A stretch of 64,000 bases of DNA, taken from the NCBI RefSeq assembly GCF_003287935.1, contig NZ_CP030287.1, forward strand, positions 7,634,869 through 7,698,868, in the 5' to 3' direction. Position numbers and translations under genes: made by a program. Below are positions 18,572-29,852 of the stretch, one piece after another. This DNA comes from Streptomyces sp. ICC1. Lineage in GTDB: Bacteria > Actinomycetota > Actinomycetes > Streptomycetales > Streptomycetaceae. A model generated the notes under the pieces. It did not search any database. It worked only from the letters and a program-made list of their open reading frames with translations, and was not told where the DNA came from. Positions within the stretch are counted from its first letter, which is position 1. Every line of letters starts with the position of its first letter.

Positions 18572-19450
18572 TCAGCTCAGCAGCATGCGCTTGAGTTCGC
18601 GGGCCGCGCGCGGGGGCGCCACGTCCGTGCGGTGGGCCAGGGCGATCGTGCGGCGCAGCGGGGAGCCGGCCAGGGCGGTGGCGCGCAGGCCCGGGCCCGC
18701 GTGGTCGACCACCATCGCCGGGACCACCGCGATGCCGAGCCCCGCGCGGACGAACCCCAGCACGGCGTCCATCTCGCCGCCCTCCACCGTGAACACCGGC
18801 TCGAAGCCCTCCGCCCGGCACGCCGCCACCGTCAGGTCCCGCAGGTCGTAGCCGTGCCGGAACATCACCATCGGCTCGTCGCGCAGCGCCCGTACGGTGA
18901 GCGCGCCGCCGCCCGCCGGTGCCGGGAGGGCCGCGGAGGAGACCACCACCAGGTCCTCCGTCAGCAGCTCCACCGTGGTCAGCGCCGGAGCCGAGGGCGG
19001 CAGCGGCAGGGCGATCAGCGCGAGGTCCAGGGCCCCGCGCGCGAGCTCCCGCACGAGGTCGAGCGAGCCGCTCTCCTCGATCAGCAGCTCGATCCCGGGA
19101 TGCGCGGAGTGGAAGGCCCGCAGCACGTCCGGCAGCAGGCCCGTGCACACGCTCGGAGTGGCCCCCAGCCGGATCCGGCCGCGCCGCAGCTGCGCCAGCT
19201 CCTGCACCTCGAGCCGCGCGGTGTCGGCGTCCGCGAGGATCCGGCGGGCCAGCGGCAGCAGGGTCTCGCCCGCGTCGGTGAGCGCGATGTTCCCGCGCGC
19301 CCGGCTGAACAGCTCGGCGCCCAGCTCCCGCTCCAGGGCTTTGATCTGCTGGGACAAGGAGGGCTGGGCCACGTGCTCGCGCTCGGCCGCGCGGGTGAAG
19401 TGGCGGGTCTCGGCGACGGCGACGAAGTACACGAGCTGCTGGAACTGCAT
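18572..19450 (-). CDS. LysR-family transcriptional regulator
   Basis: This is a 292-residue regulator with the standard N-terminal winged helix (MQFQQLVYFVAVAETRHFTR, then AAEREHVAQPSLSQQIKALE) and a C-terminal effector-binding domain (about 90-290). It is divergent from the sdhCAB operon, with 95 bases between starts. A LysR-type box lies in that gap, so it probably controls both itself and the succinate dehydrogenase/fumarate reductase genes. The effector is unknown; a C4 dicarboxylate would be a natural guess. Confidence 0.9.
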   Translation of the reverse strand: MQFQQLVYFVAVAETRHFTRAAEREHVAQPSLSQQIKALERELGAELFSRARGNIALTDAGETLLPLARRILADADTARLEVQELAQLRRGRIRLGATPSVCTGLLPDVLRAFHSAHPGIELLIEESGSLDLVRELARGALDLALIALPLPPSAPALTTVELLTEDLVVVSSAALPAPAGGGALTVRALRDEPMVMFRHGYDLRDLTVAACRAEGFEPVFTVEGGEMDAVLGFVRAGLGIAVVPAMVVDHAGPGLRATALAGSPLRRTIALAHRTDVAPPRAARELKRMLLS

Positions 19451-19471
19451 CGTCCCAGGCTAGCGGGGTAC

Positions 19472-19486
19472 ATAGGCTTTGCCTAT
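19472..19486. promoter_or_regulatory. LysR-type operator between lysR and sdhC
   Basis: ATAGGC-TTT-GCCTAT is a perfect inverted repeat of the T-N11-A type bound by LysR regulators. It is 22 bases from the regulator start and 60 from the sdhC start. Confidence 0.65.
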
Positions 19487-19545
19487 CGACTTCAGCTCCA
19501 CCATGTCTTGGACCTTTCGGGACCTTCGTCCCTACGGTCTGTCCC

Positions 19546-20250
19546 ATGGCTCTGGCAACGCGGACGGGTCGACGGCCGTCCACCACGCGCACGCTCTGGG
19601 ACTCCTCCGTCGGCAAGAAGTCCGTCATGGCCGTCTCCGGCCTGATCATGCTCGGCTACCTCGTCGCGCACATGCTCGGCAACCTCAAGATCTTCTTCGG
19701 GGCGGAGGAGTTCAACGGCTACGCGCACTGGCTGCGCACCCTCGGCGCCCCCGTCCTGCACCACGAGTGGGCCCTGTGGATCGTCCGCGCGGCCCTGGTC
19801 GCCGCCGTCGTCGCGCACGCGGTCTGCGCCTGCCAGCTCAGCCGCCGCGACATCAAGGCGCGCCCGGTGAAGTACGCCCACAAGCGCCGCCGGGCGAGCT
19901 ACGCCACCCGCACCATGCGGTGGGGCGGTGTCATCCTCGCCCTCTTCATCGTCTGGCACCTGCTCGACCTCACCACGCTCACCGTCAACGAGCGCGCCTG
20001 GGCGGGGCATCCGTACGAGAACGTCCTGGCCACCTTCTCCACCTGGTACGGCAACACCATCTACCTCGTGGCGATGGCGGCCCTCGGCCTGCACGTGCGC
20101 CACGGCTTCTGGAGCGCCGCCCAGACCCTGGGCGCGGGCAACGCCCGGCGCGAGCGGACCCTGAAGTTCCTCGCCAACGCCCTCGCCCTCGTCCTCTTCG
20201 CGGGCTTCGTGTCCGTACCCGTCGCCGTCATGACCGGAGTGGTGAGCTGA
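19546..20250 (+). CDS. sdhC: Succinate dehydrogenase/fumarate reductase cytochrome b subunit
   Basis: This 234-residue membrane anchor has five hydrophobic helices, the plan of the single-subunit diheme cytochrome b anchor in B-type complexes (Bacillus, Wolinella). Likely heme-ligand histidines are in [31 protein letters not shown] and [10 protein letters not shown]. It carries electrons between the flavoprotein/iron-sulfur head and menaquinone. ATG 19546 was chosen because the protein begins normally there. The flavoprotein gene starts two bases after its stop. Confidence 0.92.
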   Translation: MALATRTGRRPSTTRTLWDSSVGKKSVMAVSGLIMLGYLVAHMLGNLKIFFGAEEFNGYAHWLRTLGAPVLHHEWALWIVRAALVAAVVAHAVCACQLSRRDIKARPVKYAHKRRRASYATRTMRWGGVILALFIVWHLLDLTTLTVNERAWAGHPYENVLATFSTWYGNTIYLVAMAALGLHVRHGFWSAAQTLGAGNARRERTLKFLANALALVLFAGFVSVPVAVMTGVVS

Positions 20251-20252
20251 CC

Positions 20253-22249
<1,997 letters not shown>

Positions 22250-22253
<4 letters not shown>

Positions 22254-22996
22254 AGCTCACCCTGCGCGTCTGGCGCCAGCGGCACGCCGGCGCCCCCGGC
22301 GCCATGGCCTCCTACGAGGTCGACGGCATCTCCACGGACATGTCGTTCCTCGAGATGCTCGACACCCTCAACGAGGACCTGATCCTGCGCGGCGAGGACC
22401 CGGTCGCCTTCGACCACGACTGCCGCGAGGGCATCTGCGGCGCGTGCAGCCTCGTCATCAACGGCGACGCCCACGGGCCGGAGCGCACCACCACCTGCCA
22501 GCTCCACATGCGCTCCTTCGCCGACGGGGACACCATCGACGTCGAACCGTGGCGGGCCTCCGCCTTCCCCGTCGTCAAGGACCTCGTGGTCGACCGGGGC
22601 GCCTTCGACCGGATCATCCAGGCCGGCGGCTACATCACCGCGCCGACCGGCGCGGCCCCCGAGGCGCACGCCACCGCCGTGCCCAAGCCGGTCGCCGACC
22701 TCGCCTTCGAACACGCCGAGTGCATCGGCTGCGGGGCGTGTGTGGCGGCCTGCCCCAACGGCTCCGCGATGCTCTTCACCTCCGCCAAGGTCAACCACCT
22801 GAACGTGCTGCCGCAGGGCTCGCCGGAGCGCGAGACCCGCGTCCTGGACATGGTGGCCACCATGGACGCGGAAGGCTTCGGCGGCTGCACACTGGCCGGC
22901 GAATGCGCGACCGCCTGCCCCAAGGGCATCCCGTTGCCGTCGATCGCGGCCATGAACAAGGAGTGGCTCAAAGCGGTGCGCCACGGGCCGCGCTGA
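22250..22996 (+). CDS. sdhB: Succinate dehydrogenase/fumarate reductase iron-sulfur subunit
   Basis: This 248-residue subunit has an N-terminal [2Fe-2S] domain ([10 protein letters not shown] followed by a fourth cysteine in TTTCQLHM) and a C-terminal ferredoxin domain ([14 protein letters not shown] and [14 protein letters not shown]) for the other two clusters. It relays electrons from the flavin to the cytochrome subunit. Start codon and upstream stop overlap in ATGA. It is the last gene of the sdhCAB operon. A GC-rich stretch without a gene follows. Confidence 0.95.
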
Positions 22997-23254
22997 GCTG
23001 AGAGTTCCGGCGGGGCCGCTTCCCCGTACCGGGCCGCGGACGGGCCGGCGCGGGCCGGGTCGGGCCGGCGCGTACCGGGCCGCCCCGGGCGGTCGGGCCG
23101 CCGCCGGCGGCCGCGCGCAGTCCGCCGATCGGATGACCCGCGCGGTGCCCGCCGTGCCGTGACCGGCCGCCCTCCCGAACATGGGCGACAGTGAGCCCCA
23201 TGCCCCAAGCCCCCGCCGGATCCCCCGCCGCCGACGGCCCCGCAGCTCCCCGTC

Positions 23255-24064
23255 CTGCGGGCGGAGTGCGCCGACTGCTTCGCCCTGTGCTGCGTCGCCC
23301 TGCCCTTCGCCAAGTCCACCGACTTCGCCGTGAACAAGCCCGCCGGCACCCCCTGCAAGAACCTCCGGCAGGACTTCCGCTGCGGCATCCACACCCGGCT
23401 GCGCGACTCCGGCTTCCCGGGCTGCACCGTCTTCGACTGCTTCGGCGCGGGCCAGCAGGTCTCACAGGTCACCTTCGAAGGCCGCGACTGGCGCGCCCAC
23501 CCCGGCACGGCCGGCGCGATGTTCGAGGTCTTCCCGTTGATGCGGCAGCTGCACGAGCTCCTCTTCTACCTCTCCGAGGCCCTCGCCCTCACCGAGGCCC
23601 TGCCCCTCCCGGCGGCCCGCCCGGTCCACACGGACCTGCGCACCGCGCTGGCCACCACCGCCCGATGGACCGAAGCGGCCCCGCGGGCCCTCGCGGACTT
23701 CGACATCAACCCCCTGCGCCAGGAGGTCAACACCCTCCTGCTGAAGACCAGCGAACTCGTACGGGCCAAGGTGGCGGGCCGCAAGAAGAACCACCGCGGC
23801 GCCGACCTGATGGGCGCCCGCCTCTCCGGCGCGGACCTGCGCGGCGCCAACCTGCGCGGCGCCTACCTCATCGCCGCCGACCTCAGCGGCGCGGACCTGC
23901 GCACGGCCGACCTGATCGGCGCGGACCTCCGCGACACCGACCTGCGGGACGCCGACCTGCGCGAGGCCCTCTTCCTCACCCAGGCCCAACTGGGCGCGGC
24001 CCGGGGCAACCCCGCGACCCGCCTCCCGGACTCCCTCACGCACCCCGCGCACTGGCTCCCGTAA
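23255..24064 (+). CDS. Pentapeptide-repeat protein with N-terminal cysteine cluster; start disrupted by a probable frameshift
   Basis: The frame gives CADCFALCCVALPFA, then CKNLRQDFRCGIH and FPGCTVFDCFGAG, a cysteine pattern suggesting metal binding, followed by a helical middle and a pentapeptide-repeat beta helix (A-D/N-L-R-G units, about 12 repeats, from GADLMGARLSGADLRGANLR). The conserved part has no ATG, GTG or TTG start upstream of the first CxxC; the nearest is CTG 23255. ATG 23200 opens another frame whose peptide (MPQAPAGSPAADGPAAP) would join it if one C of the C-run near 23248-23251 were removed. This is a likely frameshift or sequencing error. The function is unknown. Confidence 0.75.
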   Translation: MRAECADCFALCCVALPFAKSTDFAVNKPAGTPCKNLRQDFRCGIHTRLRDSGFPGCTVFDCFGAGQQVSQVTFEGRDWRAHPGTAGAMFEVFPLMRQLHELLFYLSEALALTEALPLPAARPVHTDLRTALATTARWTEAAPRALADFDINPLRQEVNTLLLKTSELVRAKVAGRKKNHRGADLMGARLSGADLRGANLRGAYLIAADLSGADLRTADLIGADLRDTDLRDADLREALFLTQAQLGAARGNPATRLPDSLTHPAHWLP

Positions 24065-24259
24065 CGCTCCGCCCGAGCAGGGCCAGTACACCCCCACACC
24101 CACAGGACGGCGCTCACAGAACGGCGCTCGCCGGAGAGATGTGCGCCCCTCGCGCATCCACCCGCCGCCCACCTGACGTGACGCTGGGCAACGCACCCCA
24201 TACGGTGAGCCACGCAACCGGAAGATGATCGTCATCGGACGGCTCCCTGGAGGTTTCCC

Positions 24260-24568
24260 ATGCGACGACGAGCGACCACGCCCCTCAGCACTCGCGGCAC
24301 CCTCGGCACCCTCGCGGCCGCCGCCGCCCTCGTCCTCGGCGCCGGTGGCGCCGCGCACGCGTCCTCGGGCGATCTGGTCATCAACGGCCGCGCGATCCAC
24401 GAGCCGTCCGGCTGCATCGCGCACAACGGCCCCGCCGCGGTCGCGAACCACACCGACAACCCGGTCTTCATCACCAGCGGCCGCTGGTGCAGCGGGGCGA
24501 TCATCGGAGTCATCCACCCCGGCGACACCCGCTTCGCCCCGTTCACCTCGAACATCTACGTCCCGTAA
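24260..24568 (+). CDS. Small secreted protein with one cysteine pair
   Basis: This is a 102-residue protein with a signal peptide (MRRRATTPLSTRGTLGTLAA, cut near GAAHAS at about residue 35). The mature part is about 67 residues with two cysteines (SGCIAHN and GRWCSGA) that probably form a disulfide, and several short beta-like segments. TGGAGG lies seven bases before ATG 24260. It resembles small extracellular inhibitor-like or structural domains only in size; the function is not recognised. Confidence 0.75.
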   Translation: MRRRATTPLSTRGTLGTLAAAAALVLGAGGAAHASSGDLVINGRAIHEPSGCIAHNGPAAVANHTDNPVFITSGRWCSGAIIGVIHPGDTRFAPFTSNIYVP

Positions 24569-24575
24569 CCACACC

Positions 24576-24693
24576 CCGTCCGCCCGTCAGCCCGTCAGCC
24601 CGTCAGCCCGTCCGCCCGTCAGCCCGTCCGCCCGTCAGCCCGTCCGCCCGTCCGCCCGTCAGCCCACCCGGACACCCGGACACCCGGACACCC
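24576..24693. repeat. Eight-base tandem repeats
   Basis: About eleven units of CCGTCAGC or CCGTCCGC run from 24576 to about 24664, followed by three units of ACCCGGAC. They lie between two convergent genes in a gap of about 180 bases that holds nothing else recognisable. Slippage would easily change copy number. Confidence 0.8.
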
Positions 24694-24750
24694 CGCTGGT
24701 GCCGCGCCCGGCTCGTGCCCCGGGCGCGGCACCGGCGGGGAGGCCGGCCG

Positions 24751-25329
24751 TCACGGCTTGACGACGGCCTGCCAGCCGAGCGGGCAGAGGACGCCCATGG
24801 CCGAGTAGTCGCAGAAGATCTCCGAGACGTCCCCGCCCGTCGTCAGCACCTTCACGTACGCCCGGTAGTTGGTGTACGTGATGGACACTCCGCACGCGTC
24901 CCTCGGGTAGCCGGGGTTGGCCCGCGTGGTCAGGTCCCTCCAGACGTACGCCCCGACCATCGCCCCGGCCACGGTCCGCCGGCCGATGTACACCCGCCCC
25001 CGGCTCAGCGCCGCACTGAGCTCCTGGTCACCCATCGCCTTGATCGAGTCCAGGTCGGCGCACGGCCCGGTCGGACCCCGCTCCCCCTTGAGCCCCCGGT
25101 CACCCTTCGGACCCCGGTCACCCTTGGGCCCCTTCGGCCCCGGACACCCACCGCCGGGCGCCGCCGCCTTCGACCTCAGGCCCTCGTCCCCGGAGGGCTT
25201 CGCACACGTACCACCGCCGGCAGCCGACGCCTCCGGGACCGAGGCACCCGTGAGCACGAGCGCCAGCGGCAGCGCGAGCCCGCCGGCCAGCCAGGCCGCC
25301 CGCCGCCCCGCCTTGGTGAAGTAACCCAT
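24751..25329 (-). CDS. Secreted collagen-like protein
   Basis: This is a 192-residue protein with a signal peptide (MGYFTKAGRRAAWLAGGLAL, cut near ASAAG). Next comes a cysteine, then a short collagen-like Gly-X-Y stretch (GPKGPKGDRGPKGDRG and on for about eight triplets), and a C-terminal domain of about 115 residues with cysteines (DACGVS, IFCDYS, VLCPLG). Such exported proteins are probably surface-attached or trimerising. ATG 25329 is preceded by GAGGAG about ten bases upstream and gives the natural signal peptide; a longer frame is unlikely. Confidence 0.78.
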   Translation of the reverse strand: MGYFTKAGRRAAWLAGGLALPLALVLTGASVPEASAAGGGTCAKPSGDEGLRSKAAAPGGGCPGPKGPKGDRGPKGDRGLKGERGPTGPCADLDSIKAMGDQELSAALSRGRVYIGRRTVAGAMVGAYVWRDLTTRANPGYPRDACGVSITYTNYRAYVKVLTTGGDVSEIFCDYSAMGVLCPLGWQAVVKP

Positions 25330-25738
25330 CTGTCGCCCACTCCTCACGTCGTCGTACCGAACGACGTGGAGCATCCCCCGCAACCCCCCACCCGGGTGGA
25401 ACGACTGACGGAATGTCGGACATATGTCAGCGGAACGGTCGAACGACACGCACTCCCGTTGCGCCGAACGGCGGCCCCTCGGCAGGCACCCCGTACGGCG
25501 AGACGACAATCATTGCCCGCGGTCACCCCTCGTGATACACAGAGTGACCATACGTTCTTTCCCCCACACGCCGCCCGAGCCCAGGTCAGGGCATACGAGC
25601 GGAACCCGGCGCGACAGATCGGGTAAAGAGAGCCGCGAAGTCGACATACGACGGCGGTTTCATCAGCGAAGATAGTGCGTGACCCCTGCCGTCCGGGCGA
25701 GGGCAACCGGAACTACCCATACAGGGGCGGTGAGTTAC
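25330..25738. other. Divergent promoter region with 10-base palindrome
   Basis: No gene is supported in these 409 bases between the collagen-like gene and the T4SS-like cluster. GACATATGTC at 25419-25428 is a perfect palindrome and a candidate operator. The region is less GC-rich than its surroundings, as expected for divergent promoters. Confidence 0.4.
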
Positions 25739-26047
25739 ATGATCCTGGCAGCTGAAAAAGGCGACATCACCACCATCATCGGCGGAATCGCCCCGAACTG
25801 GGGGCCGTTCGGCAGTCTCGGCAATGAAGCGAAGATCATGGTCGAGGTGGTCATGGCCGTCGCGATCCTGCTCTGCCTGGGCATCGCCATCTGGGGCGCG
25901 GCCAAACAGCGCATCGGCGCGACCGCACTGCGCGACACCTTCAGCGCGGAACAGGGCAAGGGCCTCATCGTGGCCGGCCTGACGGGCGTCTTCATCATCG
26001 GCTCCCTGGGCACCCTCTTCACCATCGTGTACGGAATGGCCGTCTAG
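25739..26047 (+). CDS. Small two-helix membrane protein of a T4SS-like cluster
   Basis: This is a 102-residue protein with two hydrophobic helices (about 37-58 and 78-100) separated by a short polar loop containing KQRIGATALRDTF. Size and topology resemble VirB2/TrbC pilin-type subunits, though there is no cleavable signal peptide. It heads a run of five genes on the same strand ending with a VirB4-like ATPase, so a structural role in that machine is inferred. ATG 25739 is preferred; a GTG at 25679 would add 20 residues. Confidence 0.7.
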   Translation: MILAAEKGDITTIIGGIAPNWGPFGSLGNEAKIMVEVVMAVAILLCLGIAIWGAAKQRIGATALRDTFSAEQGKGLIVAGLTGVFIIGSLGTLFTIVYGMAV

Positions 26048-26131
26048 CCAGAGCCCTGATGAGGACCCAGCACGCCGCGCCTGCGCGGATACCAGCGCTA
26101 CCGTCGTACGACGCGGAGGGGGCGACACCGA

Positions 26132-26971
26132 ATGAGCAGCGACGACCAGTACGGTGGCAGCGGCGCGGGCCACGGCGAGGTCGGCGGCACGGGCCAGACC
26201 CGTACCCGCTTCCCGGAATCCGCCTCGGACCCGTACGGCACCCCCCGCCGCACCCCCCGCGCCTCGCGCGGCCTGATCACGGTCGTCGGCGTGGTGGTCC
26301 TCCTGATCGCGGCCATCGCCTTCGCGAACCAGTCCCACTCCCCCACGTCCCCTCCCACCACCTCGAACAAGGCCCCGTCGACCGACCCGACAGCCGTAAC
26401 GGGCGTCCCTCCGGTGGGGAGCAAAGCGTCCGGGGTGCCCTCCGGCTTCCCTCAGGACCAGCAAGGCGCCCAGTCGGCGGCGACCAACTACGCCGTGGCG
26501 CTGGGCTCTGACGGCATGTTCAATACGCCGCGCAGACACGCCATCGTCGATGCCGTCGCAGACGAGAGCACCCGGGCGAAGCTCCAGAGCGGATTCGACG
26601 CCGACTACTCCGCCGGGCTCCTCTCCCAGATCGGTCTGACCAAGGACGGCTTGGCGCCTACGGGTTCCACGTTCGTCAACCGGACCGTGCCGGCCGGCGC
26701 CAAGGTCAAGGGCTTCTCCGGCGGGACCGCCGCGGTCGACGTCTGGTGCATCGGCATGTTCGGCCTGACCGGTGAAAAGTCCACGCGCCCCGTGACCAGC
26801 GGCTGGTTCACCATCTCCCTGACCCTCAAGTGGAACGGGTCCGACTGGAAGATCGTCGAGACCGCACAGGCCGACGGTCCCACCCCGGTCACCGGGGACA
26901 ACCCCGTATCCACCTCCGACGAGATCGGCCGCGCCGTCACCGAATTCGGAGGCTTCACCTATGCCCGGTAG
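26132..26971 (+). CDS. Membrane-anchored extracytoplasmic protein of the T4SS-like cluster
   Basis: This is a 279-residue protein with a charged cytoplasmic N-terminus (about 45 residues), one transmembrane helix (LITVVGVVVLLIAAIAFA), a Pro/Ser/Thr-rich linker and an outer domain of about 170 residues. The outer domain ends in strands such as WFTISLTLKWNGSDWKIVE, the pattern of NTF2-like folds seen in VirB8/TcpC proteins. The likeness is structural inference, not a recognised signature. Its 3' end overlaps the next gene by 11 bases. Confidence 0.68.
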   Translation: MSSDDQYGGSGAGHGEVGGTGQTRTRFPESASDPYGTPRRTPRASRGLITVVGVVVLLIAAIAFANQSHSPTSPPTTSNKAPSTDPTAVTGVPPVGSKASGVPSGFPQDQQGAQSAATNYAVALGSDGMFNTPRRHAIVDAVADESTRAKLQSGFDADYSAGLLSQIGLTKDGLAPTGSTFVNRTVPAGAKVKGFSGGTAAVDVWCIGMFGLTGEKSTRPVTSGWFTISLTLKWNGSDWKIVETAQADGPTPVTGDNPVSTSDEIGRAVTEFGGFTYAR

Positions 26972-28274
26972 CCGCAGGCTCTCACTCCGCGGCATCGGTG
27001 CCACGGCAGCAGCCGTTCAGACCACGGTCATCCTCCTCGCCACCCGCGCGGTGGCCGCGCCGACACCAACGCCGTCACCCTCACCGAGTGCGAGCAAGGA
27101 CCCCTGCGCGCTGATCGCCGGCCCGGCCCGGGAATACTGCGAACGAGGCGAAAGCACCACCCAACCCCCCCGCACGGGCCTCGCCCCCAGCGACCCCACG
27201 GACGCCCTCAACCCCCTCTCCTCCCTCGCCAAGGGCTGCGCCGACGCCGCGGCCTGGATCGTCGGCGAACTCAGCAAAGCGGTCAACGGCACCGCCAACG
27301 TCGACTTCACCAACGGCGCCTTCCTCAAGCAGTACGCCATCGTCTTCGCCGCCTCCACCATCCTCACCCTCGTCCTCTGGCTCTTCGCCGTCGCCAAACG
27401 AGCCATCCGCGGCGTCCCCTTCGCCACCGCCATGTCCGAAGCCATCGGCTTCCTCTGGCTCACCGTCATCGCCTCCGCCTTCACCCCCCTCGTCCTCTAC
27501 ACCGTCGTCTCCGCCACCGACGGCGTCACCGAGGTCATCGCCTCCGCCACCGGCGGCCAGACCGACGTCTTCTTCGGCTCCTTCGCCGAAGCCCTCAAAA
27601 AGGGCGACGACATCGGCGGCGGCCCGATCATGCTGATCGTCGTCGCCCTCGTCACCGTCCTCGCCGCCGGCATCCTCTGCCTCGAGCTCGTGATCCGCGC
27701 CGCGCTCCTGTACGTCGGCGCCCTGCTCGGCACCGTCGTCTACGCCGGCCTCGTCGACCGCAACCTCTGGGGCCACGTCCGCCGCTGGGCGGGCATCATG
27801 ATCGCCGTCATCCTCGTGAAGCCGGTCATCGTCATCGTCCTCGGCCTCGCCGGAGCCCTCGCGGGCGACAAGGGCCCCAACGCCTTCTCCGCCGTCGTCT
27901 CCGGCCTCGCGATCATCCTGCTGGCGATCTTCGCCTCCGCGATGATCTACCGCTTCGTACCCGGCTTCGGCGACGAGATCGCCTCCGCCCGCACCAACCG
28001 CAGCAAGGCCACCGACGGCGCCCAGGCAGCCGCCGTCATCAGCTCCCCCGCCTCCCTCGTCTCCCAGGGCATCAAAACCCACAGCAGCCGCGGCGGCGGT
28101 GGCGGCGGCGCCCACCGCGCGAGCGGCGGCGGCGACGCCAACCAGATCTCCGGAGGCATGGCCGCGCACAGCAGCCGCGGCTCCGGCGGCGGAAACGGCG
28201 GCGCCGGCCCGGCCGCCGCACCCCCGCCCCGTACGGGCTCCAGCACGAGGAACACAGGAGGTGACGGGCGGTGA
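26961..28274 (+). CDS. Polytopic membrane protein of the T4SS-like cluster (VirB6/TrbL-like)
   Basis: This is a 437-residue protein with a signal-like N-terminal helix, a Pro/Ser linker, then about six membrane helices between residues 120 and 325. The tail of about 100 residues is rich in Gly, Ser and Ala (RGGGGGGAHRASGGG). Position between the anchored protein and the SCO6880-family gene, and the overall plan, suggest the inner-membrane channel component. ATG 26961 lies inside the end of the previous gene. The stop overlaps the next GTG (GTGA). Confidence 0.72.
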   Translation: MPGSRRLSLRGIGATAAAVQTTVILLATRAVAAPTPTPSPSPSASKDPCALIAGPAREYCERGESTTQPPRTGLAPSDPTDALNPLSSLAKGCADAAAWIVGELSKAVNGTANVDFTNGAFLKQYAIVFAASTILTLVLWLFAVAKRAIRGVPFATAMSEAIGFLWLTVIASAFTPLVLYTVVSATDGVTEVIASATGGQTDVFFGSFAEALKKGDDIGGGPIMLIVVALVTVLAAGILCLELVIRAALLYVGALLGTVVYAGLVDRNLWGHVRRWAGIMIAVILVKPVIVIVLGLAGALAGDKGPNAFSAVVSGLAIILLAIFASAMIYRFVPGFGDEIASARTNRSKATDGAQAAAVISSPASLVSQGIKTHSSRGGGGGGAHRASGGGDANQISGGMAAHSSRGSGGGNGGAGPAAAPPPRTGSSTRNTGGDGR

Positions 28275-29833
28275 CGACCCAGTCCCACCAGCTCCACCCG
28301 GTCGCGCCCCGCCGCACGTATCTCATCGGCCGGGCCCGGCCGAACGCGATCGTCGGCAAGAACCGCGAGACCGGCGAGATCGCCCTGATCATCGCCGGCG
28401 CGTTCCTCGGCATGATGAGCGGACTGCTCGTCCCCTCCCTCACCCTGCGCATCGTCTCCCTCGCCGGCTTCCCCATGCTCGCCCTCACCGCCGTCTACGT
28501 CCCCTACCGCGGCCGCACCTTCTACCGCTGGTTCGAGATCAACCGCAGCTTCAAGCGCACCCTGCGCCGCGGCACGACGTTCCGCTCGGGTGCCATGGAA
28601 GCCGGCATCCGCGCCGCCGACGGCCGCGAGGTCGAGGTCGGCCCGCCCCCCGGCATCGGCCGCATCAACTGGCTCGCCGCACCCTTCGGCCCCGACGAGA
28701 TCGCCGTCCTGCTCCACGCCGACCGCAGAACCGTCACCGCCGCCATCGAGATCGAGGGCCCCGGCGTCGGCCTGCGCGACAGCGAGGACCAGGAAGCCCT
28801 CGTGGACCGCTTCGGCACGCTCCTCAAGCACGTGGCCAACGGCGACGGCTTCGTCACCCGCCTCCAGATGCTCGTACGCACCCTGCCCGCCGACCCGGAG
28901 GCCCACGACAAGGACGTCGCCGCCCGCGGCAACACCAACGCCCCCGTCTGGCTGCGCGATTCGTACGACCAGCTCCAGTCGATGGTGTCCACCTCCTCCG
29001 AGCAGCACCGCGCGTACCTCGTCGCCTGCATCCACTTCACGCGCGAACTCGCCGCCGAGGCCCACACGATCGCCCGCGCCGGCACCCCCCACAAGGGCCG
29101 CAAGCTCGACCGCGACGCCGGCCTCGCCATCGTCATGGCCCGCGAGCTCACCGACATCTGCGCCCGCCTCGCCGAAGCCGACATCCGCGTCCGCCAGCCG
29201 CTGGGCCAGGGCCGCCTCGCCTCCCTCGTGCACTCCATGTACGACCCCGACCACCCCATCGACCACATCCAGGCCATGACCAAGCGCAACGCCTGGCCCG
29301 CCGAACTGGACGCCGTCGAACCGACCTACCTCCAGGCCAAGACCCGCGAGTCCTCCACCCGCGCCCCCTGGTGCCACGCCACCGCCTGGGTGAAGGAATG
29401 GCCGATGACCCCGGTCGGCGTGAACTTCCTCGCCCCGCTCCTCGTCCACACCCCCGACGTGATCCGCACGGTCGCCGTCACCATGGACCTCGAGCCCACC
29501 GAGATCGCCATCGAGCGGATGCTCACGGAGAAGACCAACGACGAGGCCGACGCCAGCCGCGCCGCGAAGATGAACCGCACCGTCGACCCCCGCGACATCG
29601 CCGCCCACGGCCGGCTCGACCAGCGGGGCGAAGACCTCGCGAGCGGCGCGGCGGGAGTCAACCTGGTCGGCTACATCACGGTCTCCTCCCGCTCCCCCGA
29701 AGCCCTCGCCCGCGACAAGCGCACCATCCGTGCCTCGGCGGGCAAGTCGTACCTGAAGCTCGAATGGTGTGACCGCGAGCACCACCGCGCCTTCGTCAAC
29801 ACCTTGCCGTTCGCCACCGGCATCCGACGCTAG
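28271..29833 (+). CDS. SCO6880-family membrane protein
   Basis: This is a 520-residue protein with two adjacent N-terminal helices (IALIIAGAFLGMMSGLLVPS and a second one ending near VYVPYRG) followed by a large cytoplasmic domain. The N-terminal layout is PrgI-like, as in other SCO6880-family proteins of Streptomyces, which sit next to VirB4-like ATPases. The cytoplasmic part contains WHVK-type helices but no Walker motif. The role is unknown, presumably assembly of the transfer or secretion complex with the ATPase encoded 19 bases downstream. Confidence 0.82.
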   Translation: MTTQSHQLHPVAPRRTYLIGRARPNAIVGKNRETGEIALIIAGAFLGMMSGLLVPSLTLRIVSLAGFPMLALTAVYVPYRGRTFYRWFEINRSFKRTLRRGTTFRSGAMEAGIRAADGREVEVGPPPGIGRINWLAAPFGPDEIAVLLHADRRTVTAAIEIEGPGVGLRDSEDQEALVDRFGTLLKHVANGDGFVTRLQMLVRTLPADPEAHDKDVAARGNTNAPVWLRDSYDQLQSMVSTSSEQHRAYLVACIHFTRELAAEAHTIARAGTPHKGRKLDRDAGLAIVMARELTDICARLAEADIRVRQPLGQGRLASLVHSMYDPDHPIDHIQAMTKRNAWPAELDAVEPTYLQAKTRESSTRAPWCHATAWVKEWPMTPVGVNFLAPLLVHTPDVIRTVAVTMDLEPTEIAIERMLTEKTNDEADASRAAKMNRTVDPRDIAAHGRLDQRGEDLASGAAGVNLVGYITVSSRSPEALARDKRTIRASAGKSYLKLEWCDREHHRAFVNTLPFATGIRR

Positions 29834-29852
29834 CTGGAGGGAATGGCCGCCC

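Noticed and set aside
16236..19649. 1137-codon open frame on the minus strand
   Set aside because: It is antisense to the PAS-GGDEF-EAL gene, is rich in Arg/Gly/Ala without domains, and is a typical GC-bias shadow frame.
24576..24693. Possible CRISPR-like array
   Set aside because: The units are eight bases with no spacers; this is a simple tandem repeat.
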